DNA of 64,000 bases from Ardenticatenales bacterium (GCA_020634515.1 JACKBL010000008.1:1-64000); one strand, 5' to 3'. Positions 32,967 to 41,154 are shown, counted from the stretch's first letter. The notes: generated from the letters alone by a model not told the origin. Program-made: numbers and translations.

Positions 32967-33746
32967 TTAGCTAAAAATGGACGCGCCGTTGGGCTGCTGC
33001 TGGCTGACGCGGATGGTGGACATGGAGACGAGGTGGAATATCTGGCGCAGTTCGGTGTGGGACATGCCGGCAATCAAGATGTCCGGGAAGCCAATCGTAT
33101 CCGCTAACTGGCGCAGCTCGCGCGAGGAAATACCCCCGGTGCGGAAGCCAACGTAAGCCAGCGTGTACATTTCGTGCTTGAGCAGTTCCGCGGCGGCGCG
33201 GCGCACGGTGGCGGCGCTCTGGCGGGAGGCGTTGTCCTCACCGTCGGAGTAAACGATGATCAGGCAGCGCGCCATGACGCCGCTTTGCCGCAGGGTTTGC
33301 GCGTACATCACCATGTTCGTCATGCCGGCAGCAACCGCATCATACAGCGCCGTCGTGCCATTGGGCGCATACGTGGCGCGCGTCAGCGGCGGCGCGTCGC
33401 GCAGGTTAAGGTAGCCGTGATGCAGCATCACCGCGTCGTCAAACAGAATCGTGCTGACCAGAATATCGTCGGCAGCCGTGGAGCCAACCATTGCCGCCAG
33501 GTAATCCTCATTGTAGGCGCGCACGAGGTCGGCGGCGTGTGGCCCCATGGAGCCACTCATGTCAATGATGTTCATTGCCAGCGTCACCTCGTTGGAGGCT
33601 AACTGATCCAACCCCACACCCACGGCGCCCGTCATCGTGGGACCGTTGAGGTTGGCGACGACCAGGTCCATTGTGTTGTTCGTCAGCCCATCGTTTTGTG
33701 CGGATTGGAAGAGATCATCCAGGTTTCCGAGTCCGTTGTTGTTCAT
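32967..33746 (-). CDS. vWA-domain protein, TerY-like
   Basis: The 259-residue protein is essentially one von Willebrand A domain. The metal-ion site DxSxS is in LAMNIIDMSGSMGPHAADLV, the conserved Thr region is TRATYAPNGTTALYDAV, and the Asp is in CLIIVYSDGEDNAS. No signal peptide or membrane span is present, so it acts in the cytoplasm, as TerY does. The genes upstream on the same strand encode an isochorismatase-fold enzyme, a Zn-ribbon protein kinase and a PP2C phosphatase. The vWA-kinase-PP2C combination is the TerY-phosphorylation (TerYP) triad described by Aravind and colleagues. AAAGGA precedes the ATG. It probably acts as a metal-dependent scaffold controlled by phosphorylation. Confidence 0.85.
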   Translation of the reverse strand: MNNNGLGNLDDLFQSAQNDGLTNNTMDLVVANLNGPTMTGAVGVGLDQLASNEVTLAMNIIDMSGSMGPHAADLVRAYNEDYLAAMVGSTAADDILVSTILFDDAVMLHHGYLNLRDAPPLTRATYAPNGTTALYDAVAAGMTNMVMYAQTLRQSGVMARCLIIVYSDGEDNASRQSAATVRRAAAELLKHEMYTLAYVGFRTGGISSRELRQLADTIGFPDILIAGMSHTELRQIFHLVSMSTIRVSQQQPNGASIFS

Positions 33747-33857
33747 GGTTTATTCCTTTGGCCTGGAGTTGGCAGGCAGGGGGCAGCGCATAAGCGGCGA
33801 CGTGGCCGTCATCGTCTGCGGGGATGGAATGGGATTGTTTTTGGGTTTGTCAGGCCG

Positions 33858-33898
33858 TGGGCGGGGCGGCGCGCGGGTGGCGCGCCGCCCCGCTTTGG
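33858..33898. terminator. Strong GC hairpin after the isochorismatase-fold gene
   Basis: GCGGGGCGGCGCGC pairs with GCGCGCCGCCCCGC around a short loop, directly after the minus-strand stop at 33899. There is no long T-run, so it may only partly terminate; the vWA gene follows 150 bases later on the same strand. Confidence 0.6.
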
Positions 33899-34855
33899 TT
33901 ATGCGTGCCGGGCCTGGGTGTGCGCGAGGAAGGGCAGGGGGTCGGTGCTGTTGATGAAGTTGACGCCCATTTTCTCGAATTCGGCGAATCGCTGCATGGC
34001 GATGGCGTGGAAGTCTACGTCGGGATGCAGCACGGGCGAGGTGCAGTCGCGCAGGAAGTAGATTTTTTGCAGCGTGCGCGGGTCGCCGGCGAAATCTTCG
34101 ACGATGTCTTCGACTGTTTCCAGGACGCAGTGGCTTTCCGCTTCGCCGGCGATGACGATGGCGTCCGCTTCCGCCAGCGTGTCCAGGAATGCCTTGTTTT
34201 TGCCGCCCAGGGGGTGGTTGGGTACGGGCACTTCTGGCTGGATGATGGAGTAATGTTCGGTGAGCGGGATGCTGCCTTTGGTGAGCCAGGCGGGCTGGCT
34301 TTTGCGGGCGAGGGCGTGCCAGAAGATGGCGGACCACAGTTCCTGGTCGAGCATGTTGCCGGCACTGCCAATCATGACGTGGAAGGGCCAGATGGTAAGC
34401 TGCTTCTTCGCTTGCTTCTCTAGCTGTTTGACGTAGTTGGTGGAGGCCGCGGGCGCGATCAGGGGGCGCCATTTGCCTTGCTTGATGTCTTCCCAGGTGA
34501 TGATGGTGAAGGGGGAGGGATGGGTTCCGTCGGCGTCCGCCCACCAGGCGGGATGGAAAATCTGGAAGGGGAGGTGGGAGTCGAGGGAGCAGGTGATGTT
34601 GGTGAGGATGCCGGCATTCCGATAGATAAACTCCGTCAATCGTTGAATGTCACCCAACGCGCCGGGCACATTCAGACTGCCGCGCGTGTGGCAGAAATCC
34701 ACCTGCATGTCAATGATCACCAGGTGCGTCTTAAACTTGTCCGCGGCAGCCGCGGGTAGATTCGTGCCCAATGCTTCGGCGGCGATAGTGGCCTTGTCAG
34801 GATAAAACAGCGTGCCAATGCGGCTGGGATCGTAAAAGCGGGGAAAGTCGGTCAT
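33899..34855 (-). CDS. Isochorismatase/nicotinamidase-fold cysteine hydrolase
   Basis: The start at 34855 (MTDFPRFYDPSRIGTLFYPD) has AAGGAG just upstream. The fold markers are the catalytic Asp strand HLVIIDMQVDFCHTRGSLNV, the Lys-containing segment (LTKGSIP), and the nucleophile Cys in DAIVIAGEAESHCVLETVED, near residue 245. At 318 residues it is longer than typical nicotinamidases (180-220), with a 60-residue N-terminal extension and inserts. Possible reactions are nicotinamide deamidation or hydrolysis of another amide; the substrate is not determined. It is preceded by its own promoter with two AGTGT-N7-ACACT operators, the same as the PP2C promoter, and lies between the kinase and vWA genes. 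A role in the same TerYP-like response is therefore likely. Confidence 0.85.
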   Translation of the reverse strand: MTDFPRFYDPSRIGTLFYPDKATIAAEALGTNLPAAAADKFKTHLVIIDMQVDFCHTRGSLNVPGALGDIQRLTEFIYRNAGILTNITCSLDSHLPFQIFHPAWWADADGTHPSPFTIITWEDIKQGKWRPLIAPAASTNYVKQLEKQAKKQLTIWPFHVMIGSAGNMLDQELWSAIFWHALARKSQPAWLTKGSIPLTEHYSIIQPEVPVPNHPLGGKNKAFLDTLAEADAIVIAGEAESHCVLETVEDIVEDFAGDPRTLQKIYFLRDCTSPVLHPDVDFHAIAMQRFAEFEKMGVNFINSTDPLPFLAHTQARHA

Positions 34856-34981
34856 GATTGCTCCTTTCGCATCCAGGAAGGTCCGTCGGACAACAAGTCT
34901 CATCATTTCATCTTCTTGGAAGCAGCATCTAGCCTCCAGGAAGCTGCCGCGTACATGATTATACGCCTGCCGGTTGCGGTT

Positions 34982-34998
34982 AGTGTTTTGTGAACACT
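34982..34998. promoter_or_regulatory. Operator AGTGT-N7-ACACT, downstream of the isochorismatase promoter
   Basis: The 17-base palindrome (spacer TTTTGTGA core shifted by one) lies 18 bases on the gene side of the -10. The symmetry extends to TTAGTGT...ACACTAA. It matches three further sites at 35016, 37727 and 37763. Confidence 0.75.
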
Positions 34999-35010
34999 AA
35001 CTTGCGGAAA

Positions 35011-35039
35011 AGTATAGTGTATCTGCTACACTTTGTCAA
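35011..35039 (-). promoter_or_regulatory. Sigma-70 promoter with embedded operator, isochorismatase gene
   Basis: On the minus strand TTGACA (35039-35034), a 17-base spacer, and TATACT (35016-35011). The palindrome AGTGT-N7-ACACT at 35016-35032 lies in the spacer, so a bound protein would exclude RNA polymerase. This indicates repression. Confidence 0.85.
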
Positions 35040-35056
35040 GGGGGAATTTGCTGAAA

Positions 35057-36922
35057 TTACTTGCCGGTCGCCAGCCACAGCCGTGAGGCTTGCTGAATGA
35101 GCAGCCCCTGAGGGTGGGCGTGCAGCAGGTCGCCGGCGGCAACGTGGCCGGCGCTGTCGCTGAGGAGGGTTTGACCGGTGGCGTTTTGCTTGTGAATGCC
35201 GGCATCCGTCGCCCACAGCACCGTCTCGCCCAACAAAGCCCGCCCGGTCAGCGGCGCGGTGTCCGTATCGCTCCGCCACTCGTGCCGCAGCCCGCCGCGC
35301 CGGTCATAGAGCCGCGTATGCGTTGTTTCCTGTCCTTTGTGGGACGTTTGCAGCAGCAGCGCGGCGTGATTGGCGTTGAATAGGGCGGCCGTGTCACGGA
35401 TAATGCCGGCAGCCGTCGGCAACATCGGCGACAACGGCAGCATCTCCCCCTTCTCCGTCATCATAAAGAAATGATGGTCGGCAAACAGGCGATAGAAGCC
35501 CAACGCCAGCGGCGAATCGGGCGCGGCCCAGAACTGCGTCTGATCTCGGCGCGCGTCGGCGGCAATACTCTCCACAAAATGCCCTTGCTGCCATGCGCCG
35601 CGCATCAGGTAGCCATTTGCCAGCCGAAAGAGATGATGGTCCGTGGCCGCGAACACCGCTTCCTGCCGGAACATGGCCGTTTGCAGGCGCGTGGCGGGCC
35701 GGAAACCGGCCGCCGTGGCTTCCAGCAGCAGCAGTTGGTCCGTTCCGGTCTGATTTACGACCAGGTTTTGCCCCCAGAAGGCGAAGTGATAATCCGCTTC
35801 TCCTGTGAAGAGAGGCACATCTTCCAGGACGCCGCCGACGCCCGCGCGCACGAGGCGGTATTCCCGCCCGGCGCGCACGATGGCCTGGATGCGGCCTGAG
35901 GGCATGACGGCGACCTGGGTGATCAGCCCGTCCGCGTGCAGCAGCAGGCGGAAATGGAGCCGACCGCGCTGGATGGCCGGGGCGGGGGGGGTGTGCTGCT
36001 GCCGGCATCCGGGGCAGTGCGCGCGTTCTCGGGGATAGACCTGCCCGCAGTGGGCGCACGTCATCAGACTATTCGCGTAGTCAGCGAGCAGCGAGGCGGG
36101 AAACGGGGACCGCCGACCACGCGCAAAAACGGCGTCCAGATGATGCAGCAGGTCGTCGGAAAGCGTTTCCACGGGGCGGGCGCGCCGGGGGTAGGTCACG
36201 TCTGGGGAGAGAATGGTCACGCCCGCGCCGATGCGGGCGGGGAGGGTCTTGTGCTGGGGATGAACGCCGCCAAAAGGGTGGACTTGCAGCAGGCTCTTCA
36301 CCAGCAGCACGAAGAAGGCGTACCAATCGGTGTCTGGCGCGAAGACGGGTTGCCGGCTGAGGTCGCCTACGCCGGCCAGGTGGGGATCGAGGAAGGCTTC
36401 CATGGCCACGGGGCAGGGGAAGCCGCCAAACTGGTAGCTGTCTACGTCAATCCAGTAGGTGATGGCGTGGCCGCCGGGGGTGGGGCGCGCAAAGAAGAGG
36501 TTGTGGTCGTTGAGGTCGCCGACGACGATGCCCAGGCGATGTAGCCGTGTGAGGGTGTTGTGGGCGTGTTGCAGCCAGAGGATGACGTGGCGGGGGTCGA
36601 ACTGGTGGCGGGCGGTGAAGTTGGGGTTGGCGAGTTGTTTCATGGGGTGGGTGGTGGCCGGCAATGCCGGCATCACAAACCCCTGCACCATCCCCTGTTT
36701 ATCCGTTACCAGGTCCGTGGGACCAAGCAGCACGTCGGGAACCTGGCGCGCCAGATCGTTTTGCCGCCAATACGCCAGTTTTTGCCCATGCCCTGGCTGC
36801 GGCTGGTGGTACACCTTCACCGCCTGCCCCTGCCAGCGAAAAACCATACCTTCGCCGCCCGCCTGGATCAGGTCCGTGGCTTGCAGCTTTACCCGTTTGC
36901 CGCCGATATAGAGTGGGTTCAT
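35057..36922 (-). CDS. Protein kinase-like protein with zinc ribbon (TerYP-type kinase)
   Basis: The start ATG 36922 (MNPLYIGGKRVKLQATDLIQ) gives the natural beginning. The kinase lobe has a Gly-rich loop (QAGGEGMVFRW), a likely ATP-binding Lys (AVKVYH), a catalytic loop LGIVVGDLNDHNLFF (Asp and Asn) and a metal-binding IDVDSYQFGG in place of DFG. A zinc ribbon follows at about residue 310 (CAHCGQVY...CPGCRQ), with a C-terminal region of about 300 residues of beta-rich, propeller-like repeats. This kinase plus Zn-ribbon plus beta domain layout is the one found in the TerY-phosphorylation triad. The PP2C gene lies upstream, separated by an 81-base gap with a CTTCCCGGAAG hairpin. It probably phosphorylates the vWA protein or its partners. 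No membrane span is seen. Confidence 0.85.
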   Translation of the reverse strand: MNPLYIGGKRVKLQATDLIQAGGEGMVFRWQGQAVKVYHQPQPGHGQKLAYWRQNDLARQVPDVLLGPTDLVTDKQGMVQGFVMPALPATTHPMKQLANPNFTARHQFDPRHVILWLQHAHNTLTRLHRLGIVVGDLNDHNLFFARPTPGGHAITYWIDVDSYQFGGFPCPVAMEAFLDPHLAGVGDLSRQPVFAPDTDWYAFFVLLVKSLLQVHPFGGVHPQHKTLPARIGAGVTILSPDVTYPRRARPVETLSDDLLHHLDAVFARGRRSPFPASLLADYANSLMTCAHCGQVYPRERAHCPGCRQQHTPPAPAIQRGRLHFRLLLHADGLITQVAVMPSGRIQAIVRAGREYRLVRAGVGGVLEDVPLFTGEADYHFAFWGQNLVVNQTGTDQLLLLEATAAGFRPATRLQTAMFRQEAVFAATDHHLFRLANGYLMRGAWQQGHFVESIAADARRDQTQFWAAPDSPLALGFYRLFADHHFFMMTEKGEMLPLSPMLPTAAGIIRDTAALFNANHAALLLQTSHKGQETTHTRLYDRRGGLRHEWRSDTDTAPLTGRALLGETVLWATDAGIHKQNATGQTLLSDSAGHVAAGDLLHAHPQGLLIQQASRLWLATGK

Positions 36923-36940
36923 GATCGTATCCGGTGGTAA

Positions 36941-36998
36941 ATCTTCCCGGAAGCTCCATTTCAAGCCGAAAGTGTTTCATTACAGCTTCCGGGAAGGT
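36941..36998. repeat. CTTCCCGGAAG hairpin element between PP2C and kinase genes
   Basis: ATCTTCCCGGAAGCT (36941-36955) pairs with AGCTTCCGGGAAG (36984-36996). It lies about 20 bases upstream of the kinase ATG within the presumed PP2C-kinase transcript. Confidence 0.75.
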
Positions 36999-37003
36999 GG
37001 TTG

Positions 37004-37714
37004 TCATAGCCAGCAGATGGCAATGCCGCCATCGTCTTCGAAGAAACCGCGCTGCTGCGCCTGCTGATTGACCTGGCGCTGCAAGGCCAGGCTGGTCAGT
37101 GGCTGGCACAGTTGGCGCAGTTGGTCGGGTTGCCAGCCATCGGTAGCGACGGCCAGGCGGGTGAGCGTCTCCCGCCGGCGCACGGAAAGGGTGTGGAAGG
37201 GGTGGGGGTGATCGTCCAGAAGCGCGTAGGCCAGGTAATCGGGGCGATTGTCGCTCTCCAGGATAATCACTTCCTCGTTGATGCCCAGGCAGCCATCCCC
37301 GGCCCAGAAGAAGAAGGCATCCCGTGGCCGCGCCACGAAGCCGACGACGGTGCAGAGTAGCTGCGTGGCGATGAAGCGGGTGCGGGCATCGTCGTTGGCG
37401 AAGGGGATGGCCGTGGTTAGCTGGCGGAGAAAGGTGAGGGTGGCCTGGTGTAGTTGGGCGACGATTTCGTCCGCGCGCCGGTCCAGGTCGCTGGCGTGCA
37501 GCCAACTGCTGATGAATTGCCCCAACAGGCGCGCGCCGACTTCGTTGGCGGAGGGTGTGACTTCGCTTTCCTGGCGGTATTTGCTGCCGCAGCCGTCCAG
37601 GACGATGCCGAAGCTGTGGTGGGGGGGGAGAATGCCGGCATTTGCATAATCCTGTCCGTTCTGGTGCATCAAGCGGTGTGCCCGTCCGATGTGGGTTGCC
37701 TGGCTAACAATCAT
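37004..37714 (-). CDS. PP2C-family protein phosphatase (TerYP triad)
   Basis: The 236-residue protein has the PP2C pattern: N-terminal GRAHRLMHQNGQDYANAG (the Gln-Asp motif), the metal Asp in FGIVLDGCGS, ANEVGARLLGQFI, a middle FFWAGDGCLGI, TLTRLAVATDGW, and the terminal DDGGIAICWL with paired Asp. These residues coordinate the two metal ions for Ser/Thr dephosphorylation. It has no membrane span. GGAG lies before the ATG. It is the first gene of the unit with the Zn-ribbon kinase and is driven by the operator-bearing promoter at 37758-37786. It is the counter-enzyme to the kinase in the triad. Confidence 0.88.
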   Translation of the reverse strand: MIVSQATHIGRAHRLMHQNGQDYANAGILPPHHSFGIVLDGCGSKYRQESEVTPSANEVGARLLGQFISSWLHASDLDRRADEIVAQLHQATLTFLRQLTTAIPFANDDARTRFIATQLLCTVVGFVARPRDAFFFWAGDGCLGINEEVIILESDNRPDYLAYALLDDHPHPFHTLSVRRRETLTRLAVATDGWQPDQLRQLCQPLTSLALQRQVNQQAQQRGFFEDDGGIAICWL

Positions 37715-37726
37715 ACGCGCTCCATA

Positions 37727-37743
37727 AGTGTGTTTGTTACACT
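37727..37743. promoter_or_regulatory. Operator AGTGT-N7-ACACT, downstream site of the PP2C promoter
   Basis: AGTGT-GTTTGTT-ACACT, directly in front of the PP2C gene (start 37714). It is 36 bases from the promoter-embedded site at 37763, similar to the 34-base spacing at the isochorismatase promoter. Confidence 0.8.
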
Positions 37744-37757
37744 AAATCCTGTTGGGT

Positions 37758-37786
37758 AGTATAGTGTTTCTAGTACACTTTGTCAA
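37758..37786 (-). promoter_or_regulatory. Sigma-70 promoter with embedded operator, PP2C-kinase genes
   Basis: Minus-strand TTGACA (37786-37781), 17-base spacer, TATACT (37763-37758). The spacer carries AGTGT-TTCTAGT-ACACT at 37763-37779. The arrangement is the same as at 35011-35039. Confidence 0.85.
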
Positions 37787-37915
37787 GCGATCAGCTTCGC
37801 GCCGCGCAATCCCCGTTTGACATCTCCTTTCGTTCAGGTATACTTTTTGGTCAATTCGATTATGCGCGGTTTTTTTGGGCTGGCCGCGCCACCACCTAAA
37901 AAATCACATAGCCAT

Positions 37916-38022
37916 ATCCTTATCAAGAGCAGTGGAGGGACCGGCCCGATGAAACTGCAGCAACCCCCTGAAATCAGGGACAGGTGCTAAGTCCGTCAGG
38001 ATTGAACTTGGAAGATAAGAAG
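37916..38022 (+). ncRNA. SAM-I (S-box) riboswitch
   Basis: The conserved core is present in order: CTTATCAAGAGCAGTGGAGG, GACCGGCCCGATGAAAC, GCAGCAACC, AGGTGCTAAGTCC, and the closing GAAGATAAGA. P1 is CTTATC (37919) with GATAAG (38014). It binds S-adenosylmethionine and, with the terminator that follows, shuts down metK transcription when SAM is plentiful. Confidence 0.95.
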
Positions 38023-38036
38023 CCAGCACTGACCTG

Positions 38037-38069
38037 TAGCCTCTTGCCTTGCAAGGGGCTTTTTTTTGC
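38037..38069 (+). terminator. Riboswitch-controlled terminator before metK
   Basis: AGCCTCTTGC pairs with GCAAGGGGCT and is followed by eight T. This is the expression platform of the SAM riboswitch. Confidence 0.9.
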
Positions 38070-38099
38070 TTACGCCGCGCCACGGCGCACGTTGTTTTT

Positions 38100-38179
38100 G
38101 CCCGGCGCACGTATTCCGCGCCCGGCGCACGTTTTCCGCGCCCGGCGCACGTTTTCCGCGCCCGGCGCACGTTTTCCGC
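38100..38179 (+). repeat. Four tandem 20-base repeats in the metK leader
   Basis: The unit GCCCGGCGCACGTTTTCCGC occurs four times end to end (the first has ATT for TTT). A degenerate fifth unit precedes it (38078-38098, GCGCACGTTGTTTTT). It lies between the riboswitch terminator and the metK ribosome site, so it is part of the read-through transcript. Confidence 0.9.
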
Positions 38180-38233
38180 GCCCCTCTGCCGCGCAACGGA
38201 CCAGCGGGGAAAATTCAGAGAATGGAGGTAATC

Positions 38234-39460
38234 ATGAGTCATTCCTTTATGAACGCACCACACTTGCTCTTCACGTCCGAATCGGTCACGGAAGGCCACC
38301 CAGACAAAATGTGTGATCAGATCAGTGACGCCGTGCTGGACGCCATCATGTCCCAGGACCCCTATGGTCGCGTCGCCTGTGAGACGGCTGTGAAAACGGG
38401 CATGGTTCTGATCTTTGGGGAGATCACCACCACGGCGCAGGTCAATTATGATGAACTGGTACGCAACGTAGTGCGCGACATCGGTTTTGACGACAGCAAG
38501 AAAGGGTTTGACGCCGAGACGTGCAGCGTCCTCGTCGCCCTGGCGAAGCAAAGCCCGGATATTGCGCAGGGCGTGAACCGTGCCCTGGAGTTTCGCGGCA
38601 ATGGGAGCGAGGAGGCGCTTATTGAGTCGATTGGAGCCGGGGACCAGGGGATGATGTTTGGGTTTGCCTGCAACGAGACGGAATCGTTGATGCCGCTGCC
38701 GATTGACATGGCGCACAAACTGGCGCGGCGATTGTCGCAGGTGCGCCGGGATGGAACGCTGCCCTGGGTGCGTCCAGATGGAAAGACGCAGGTGACGGTG
38801 GAGTACAGTTATGGCCGGCCGAAGCGTATTCATACGGTGCTGGTGAGTTCACAGCACGCCCCGGAATTGTCCCAGGAAGAGGTTCATGCCGGCATTATCG
38901 AACACGTTATTCGCCCGGTTTTGCCGCCGCACCTCGTAGACGACGATATGCGCATCTTCATCAACCCCACCGGACGCTTCGTCGTCGGTGGTCCCATGGG
39001 CGATGCCGGTCTTACCGGGCGCAAGATCATCGTGGACACTTATGGCGGCATGGGGCGGCACGGCGGTGGCGCATTTAGCGGCAAAGATTGCACCAAAGTG
39101 GACCGCAGCGCCGCCTATGCGGCTCGCTGGGTGGCCAAGAATATCGTCGCCGCCGATTTGGCAGAACGCTGTGAAGTGCAAGTCGCTTATGCCATTGGCG
39201 TGGCCCACCCCATCAGCATTAGCGTGGAGACTTTCGGCACGGGCAAACTGGACAACGATCTGCTCGTGAGCCTGATTGAGGGGTGCTTTGACTTGCGTCC
39301 GGGCGCGATTGTGCGCGATCTGGAACTGCGCCGCCCCATTTACCAGGCCACGGCTGCCTACGGCCACTTTGGCCGCGACGACATTGACGCCCCGTGGGAA
39401 CGCACCAACCGCGTGGAGGCGCTGCTGGCGGCGGCAAACGCGCTGCAAGAGCCTGCTTAA
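38234..39460 (+). CDS. metK: S-adenosylmethionine synthetase
   Basis: The start ATG 38234 follows GGAGG by six bases; an upstream extension to 38066 only translates the leader repeats. The 408-residue protein has the MetK signatures FTSESVTEGHPDKMCDQISD, FGEITT, the central GAGDQGMMFGFACNET, HTVLVSSQH, NPTGRFVVGGPMGDAGLTGR, DTYGGMGRHGGGAFSGKDCT and KVDRSAAYAARWVAKN. It makes S-adenosylmethionine from ATP and methionine as a tetramer. Regulation is by the SAM-I riboswitch and its terminator immediately upstream. Nothing unusual is seen in the protein. Confidence 0.98.
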   Translation: MSHSFMNAPHLLFTSESVTEGHPDKMCDQISDAVLDAIMSQDPYGRVACETAVKTGMVLIFGEITTTAQVNYDELVRNVVRDIGFDDSKKGFDAETCSVLVALAKQSPDIAQGVNRALEFRGNGSEEALIESIGAGDQGMMFGFACNETESLMPLPIDMAHKLARRLSQVRRDGTLPWVRPDGKTQVTVEYSYGRPKRIHTVLVSSQHAPELSQEEVHAGIIEHVIRPVLPPHLVDDDMRIFINPTGRFVVGGPMGDAGLTGRKIIVDTYGGMGRHGGGAFSGKDCTKVDRSAAYAARWVAKNIVAADLAERCEVQVAYAIGVAHPISISVETFGTGKLDNDLLVSLIEGCFDLRPGAIVRDLELRRPIYQATAAYGHFGRDDIDAPWERTNRVEALLAAANALQEPA

Positions 39461-39491
39461 GTTCGCGGCGGGTTTTTCATTTTATCTTACC

Positions 39492-39520
39492 TTGACGCGG
39501 ATACAAGGCTGCGTTAGAAT
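39492..39520 (+). promoter_or_regulatory. Promoter upstream of ffh
   Basis: TTGACG (39492-39497), 17-base spacer, TAGAAT (39515-39520). It lies about 220 bases before ffh; the leader contains GCGCGGAAGCGCG- and GCCATGCCAGGCATGGC-type inverted repeats. No 4.5S RNA signature is found here. Confidence 0.65.
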
Positions 39521-39741
39521 TTTCAGCCTGGCAATGCGCGGAAGCGCGTGTTGGCGCTTGCGCGCAGTTGGCCGGATTATCTATCCGAGGCTGGCATGGG
39601 GTGACCCAAATGCCGGCATTCCCGTCTTGAGCAGTTGATCCTGACCTTTTTGCGCCATGCCAGGCATGGCCTGGGTAACTTTTGTCTGGTTAACGGAAGA
39701 ACCCACCCGGCTTCACCGTTGGCACAAGGACATAACACACC

Positions 39742-41076
39742 ATGTTTGAATCGCTGGGCAATCGCCTGCAAACCGTTTTTGATGGCCTGAAACGACGTGG
39801 CAAACTCACCGAAGCCGACGTCGATCTTGCCATGCGCGAAGTCCGCCTCGCCCTGCTGGAAGCCGATGTCAACTACAAGGTTGTGAAAAGCTTCGTGGCC
39901 CGCGTGCGCGAACGTGCCGTTGGTCAAGAAGTCATGACCAGCCTCACGCCCGGCCAAATGGTGGTGAAAATTGTCAACGAAGAGCTGGAGCGCACACTTG
40001 GTGAAGCGGGACGCCTGGAACTGGGTCGTCAATCTCCCACCATCATCATGCTCGTTGGCTTGCAAGGCGCGGGCAAAACCACCATGGCTGCCAAACTGGC
40101 CTTGCATCTGCGCCGAGGTGGCAGCCGCCCGCTGCTAGTGGCCGCGGACACCTACCGCCCCGCGGCTATTGACCAGTTGCAAACCTTGGGCAAGCAGTTA
40201 GACATCCCCGTCTATAGCGAAGGAACCACATCGCGTCCCCCTGACATCTGCGCCAATGGCGTCAAACAAGCCAAAGCTACCGGAGCAACGGTCGTTATTC
40301 TGGACACGGCGGGCCGTTTGAACATTGACGAAATGATGATGGACGAGATCAAGGCGATCAAGACCCGCGTCCAACCCATCGAAACACTTCTCGTGGCGGA
40401 CGCCATGACGGGGCAGCAAGCCGTACGTGTGGCCACGGACTTCAACAACGCCGTCAACATCACCGGCCTCATCCTGACCAAAATTGACGGTGACGCCCGC
40501 GGCGGCGCGGCCATTTCCATGCGCGAAGTCACCGGCGTACCGATTAAATTCCTGGGCACGGGCGAGAAATTAAGCGCCATTGAAGTATTCCACCCCGACC
40601 GCCTGGCAAATCGCATTCTGGGCATGGGGGATGTTCTCACGCTAATCGAACGGGCGCAGCAGGAACTGGACCAGGAAGAAGCGCAGCGGGCGGGCAAACG
40701 CCTCATGGAAGGGGAATTCAACCTGGATGACTTCCTAAGCCAGATGCAGCAAATGAAAAAACTGGGGCCGATTGCCCAGTTGCTGGAGATGGTCCCCGGC
40801 ATCAACAAGATGGCGAAAGATGTGGATCTTAGTGGCGCGGAGGGAGAACTGAAACGGGTAGAGGCGATCATCCAATCCATGACGGCGGAAGAGCGTCGCA
40901 ATCCCAAGATCATCAAAGCCAGCCGCAAGCGCCGTATTGCCAAAGGTTCAGGAACGTCCGTGCAAGATGTCAACGTCCTCCTGAAGCAATTCCGTGAAAT
41001 GCAGGAGATGATGAGAAATTTCAAGCGCGGCGGTCGCCGCAGCGCCCTGAATAACCTTTTCAGCGGGCGCATGTAA
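39742..41076 (+). CDS. ffh: Signal recognition particle protein Ffh
   Basis: The 444-residue protein has the N domain (MFESLGNRLQTVFDGLKRRG, ALLEADVNYKVVKSFV). The GTPase G domain follows with GLQGAGKTTMAAKLA, DTYRPAAIDQL, LDTAGRLNID, the Thr-Lys-Asp block (LTKIDGDARGGAAISM) and FLGTGEK. The methionine-rich M domain (DFLSQMQQMKKLGPIAQLLE, SRKRRIAKGSGTSVQDVN, FREMQEMMRNF) binds SRP RNA and signal peptides. It targets membrane and secreted proteins co-translationally, important for a genome rich in exported proteins. The ribosome site is weak. rpsP follows 78 bases later, a common gene order. Confidence 0.97.
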   Translation: MFESLGNRLQTVFDGLKRRGKLTEADVDLAMREVRLALLEADVNYKVVKSFVARVRERAVGQEVMTSLTPGQMVVKIVNEELERTLGEAGRLELGRQSPTIIMLVGLQGAGKTTMAAKLALHLRRGGSRPLLVAADTYRPAAIDQLQTLGKQLDIPVYSEGTTSRPPDICANGVKQAKATGATVVILDTAGRLNIDEMMMDEIKAIKTRVQPIETLLVADAMTGQQAVRVATDFNNAVNITGLILTKIDGDARGGAAISMREVTGVPIKFLGTGEKLSAIEVFHPDRLANRILGMGDVLTLIERAQQELDQEEAQRAGKRLMEGEFNLDDFLSQMQQMKKLGPIAQLLEMVPGINKMAKDVDLSGAEGELKRVEAIIQSMTAEERRNPKIIKASRKRRIAKGSGTSVQDVNVLLKQFREMQEMMRNFKRGGRRSALNNLFSGRM

Positions 41077-41154
41077 CATGAAGTAAGGGCCTGGCGAAGA
41101 CGCAGTGCCAGCGCCGTTACGGCCAATACTTTCCGATCTGGAGATTTCAAAACA

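Noticed and set aside
38100..38179. Possible CRISPR array
   Set aside because: Units are directly abutting 20-mers with no unique spacers and no cas genes nearby.
38066..38233. N-terminal extension of metK through the 20-base repeats
   Set aside because: It only translates the tandem repeat leader; a strong ribosome site and conserved start are at 38234.
39461..39741. Possible 4.5S (SRP) RNA beside ffh
   Set aside because: The conserved GGAAGCAGCC-type tetraloop region is not present.
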